Below, piece after piece: positions 5,106 through 5,368 of a stretch of DNA of 5,368 nt. The translations under genes and the position numbers were made by a program. The notes under the pieces are model-generated. The model was not told where the DNA came from. It was given only the letters and a program-made list of their open reading frames with translations, and searched no databases. The DNA lies in the NCBI GenBank assembly GCA_021741285.1, contig JAIOYD010000126.1, positions 1 to 5,368 on the forward strand, written 5' to 3'. The DNA comes from Rickettsiaceae bacterium (GTDB lineage Bacteria > Pseudomonadota > Alphaproteobacteria > Rickettsiales > Rickettsiaceae). Numbering within the stretch: the first letter of the stretch is position 1; every line of letters begins with the position of its first letter.

Positions 5106-5368
5106 TATCTAATCTTCAGTAGACACATTATCTTTTCTTGGTGATACTACGCATGAATCCCATGGTGGACATTTATTTTGTTGAGAATTAGTAGTATCTA
5201 ATCCTTCAGTAGACACATTATCTTTTCTTGGTGATACTACACATGAATCCCATGGTGGACATTTATTTTGTTGAGAATTAGTAGTATCTAATCCTTCAGT
5301 AGACACATTATCTTTTCTTGGTGATACTACACATGAATCCCATGGTGGACATTTATTTTGTTGAGAAT
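5106..5368. repeat. 90-bp tandem repeat array, cut by the window edge
   Basis: The period is exactly 90 bases: AGACACATTATC begins at 5121, 5211 and 5301. Two full copies (5115-5204, 5205-5294) and 74 bases of a third are visible, and the array runs off the right edge, so the copy number is unknown. Comparing the copies base by base I found one difference, G at 5151 versus A at 5241 and 5331. The left end is ragged: 5106-5114 matches 5195-5204 with one C missing, then homology fades. Each unit holds an 8-base inverted pair, GATACTAC and GTAGTATC (5143-5150 and 5191-5198 in the first). Such homogeneity indicates recent duplication or ongoing homogenisation. Confidence 0.95.
5109..5368 (-). CDS. 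C-terminal part of a protein of 30-residue repeats (5' end outside window)
   Basis: The array is open on the minus strand in this frame only; the other five frames have a stop in every unit. The visible 85 codons start at the window edge with no required start codon and end STED then TAG (5109-5111). Each unit is 30 residues: GLDTTNSQQNK, then CPPWDSC, then VVSPRKDNVSTE. It is hydrophilic apart from the CPPWDSC core, with two cysteines spaced C-x5-C. I see no membrane segment or known domain and do not recognise the family. The single base difference between copies is synonymous (TGC/TGT for the second cysteine), weakly favouring coding. Intracellular Rickettsiales use repeat proteins as surface antigens and secreted effectors, but nothing visible here proves either role. 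The gene converges on gabD with 88 bases between. Confidence 0.6.
   Translation of the reverse strand, partial: SQQNKCPPWDSCVVSPRKDNVSTEGLDTTNSQQNKCPPWDSCVVSPRKDNVSTEGLDTTNSQQNKCPPWDSCVVSPRKDNVSTED

Noticed and set aside
5021..5108. Terminator between gabD and the convergent repeat gene
   Set aside because: Only CTTGA/TCAAG with a very long loop was found and no T-tract follows, so this is not supportable.
5106..5368. CRISPR array or Rickettsia palindromic element
   Set aside because: The 90-base units are contiguous without unique spacers, and they are tandem and coding rather than a single palindromic insertion.

Overview
The window is AT-rich, tightly packed bacterial DNA. The proteins point to an obligate intracellular alphaproteobacterium, most likely of the family Rickettsiaceae. 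The best evidence is the PgsA-type phosphatidyltransferase, which resembles my memory of the Rickettsia protein over its whole length, including the Tyr-Phe C-terminus. Genes broken by small indels beside intact ones, and a repeat array of nearly identical copies, also fit a reduced endosymbiont-type genome. The genus cannot be fixed from this sequence alone.

Layout: (1) 117-946, minus strand: a nucleotidyltransferase (MNT) domain followed by a HEPN domain. This family is normally one protein. Here the halves lie in two frames, and the junction is an A-AAA-AAG heptamer in the zero frame. (2) 1040-2381, minus strand: the two subunits of a 3-oxoacid (acetoacetate/succinyl) CoA-transferase. scoB looks intact, but scoA is frameshifted after codon 20 although a good promoter remains in front of it. 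(3) 2549-5020, plus strand, divergent from scoAB: a compact run of a GNAT acetyltransferase, pgsA (CDP-diacylglycerol-glycerol-3-phosphate 3-phosphatidyltransferase) and a succinate-semialdehyde-type aldehyde dehydrogenase. pgsA and the dehydrogenase share one base (TGATG). (4) 5106-5368, running off the right edge: a 90-bp tandem array that is open in only one of six frames (minus strand). It encodes the C-terminal part of a protein built from 30-residue repeats with a Cys-Pro-Pro-Trp-Asp-Ser-Cys core.

How the genes relate: pgsA is a phospholipid housekeeping gene. The dehydrogenase and the CoA-transferase both produce succinate (from succinic semialdehyde, and from succinyl-CoA plus acetoacetate), so the two divergent operons may touch the same part of central carbon metabolism; that link is inference. 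The MNT-HEPN gene belongs to the wider group that includes AMPylating toxin-antitoxin modules.

The two items most worth checking are the MNT-HEPN junction, where a -1 slip on the heptamer would restore exactly the family-like fusion protein, and the homogeneous coding repeat array at the right end. No RNA gene, insertion sequence or CRISPR array was seen.
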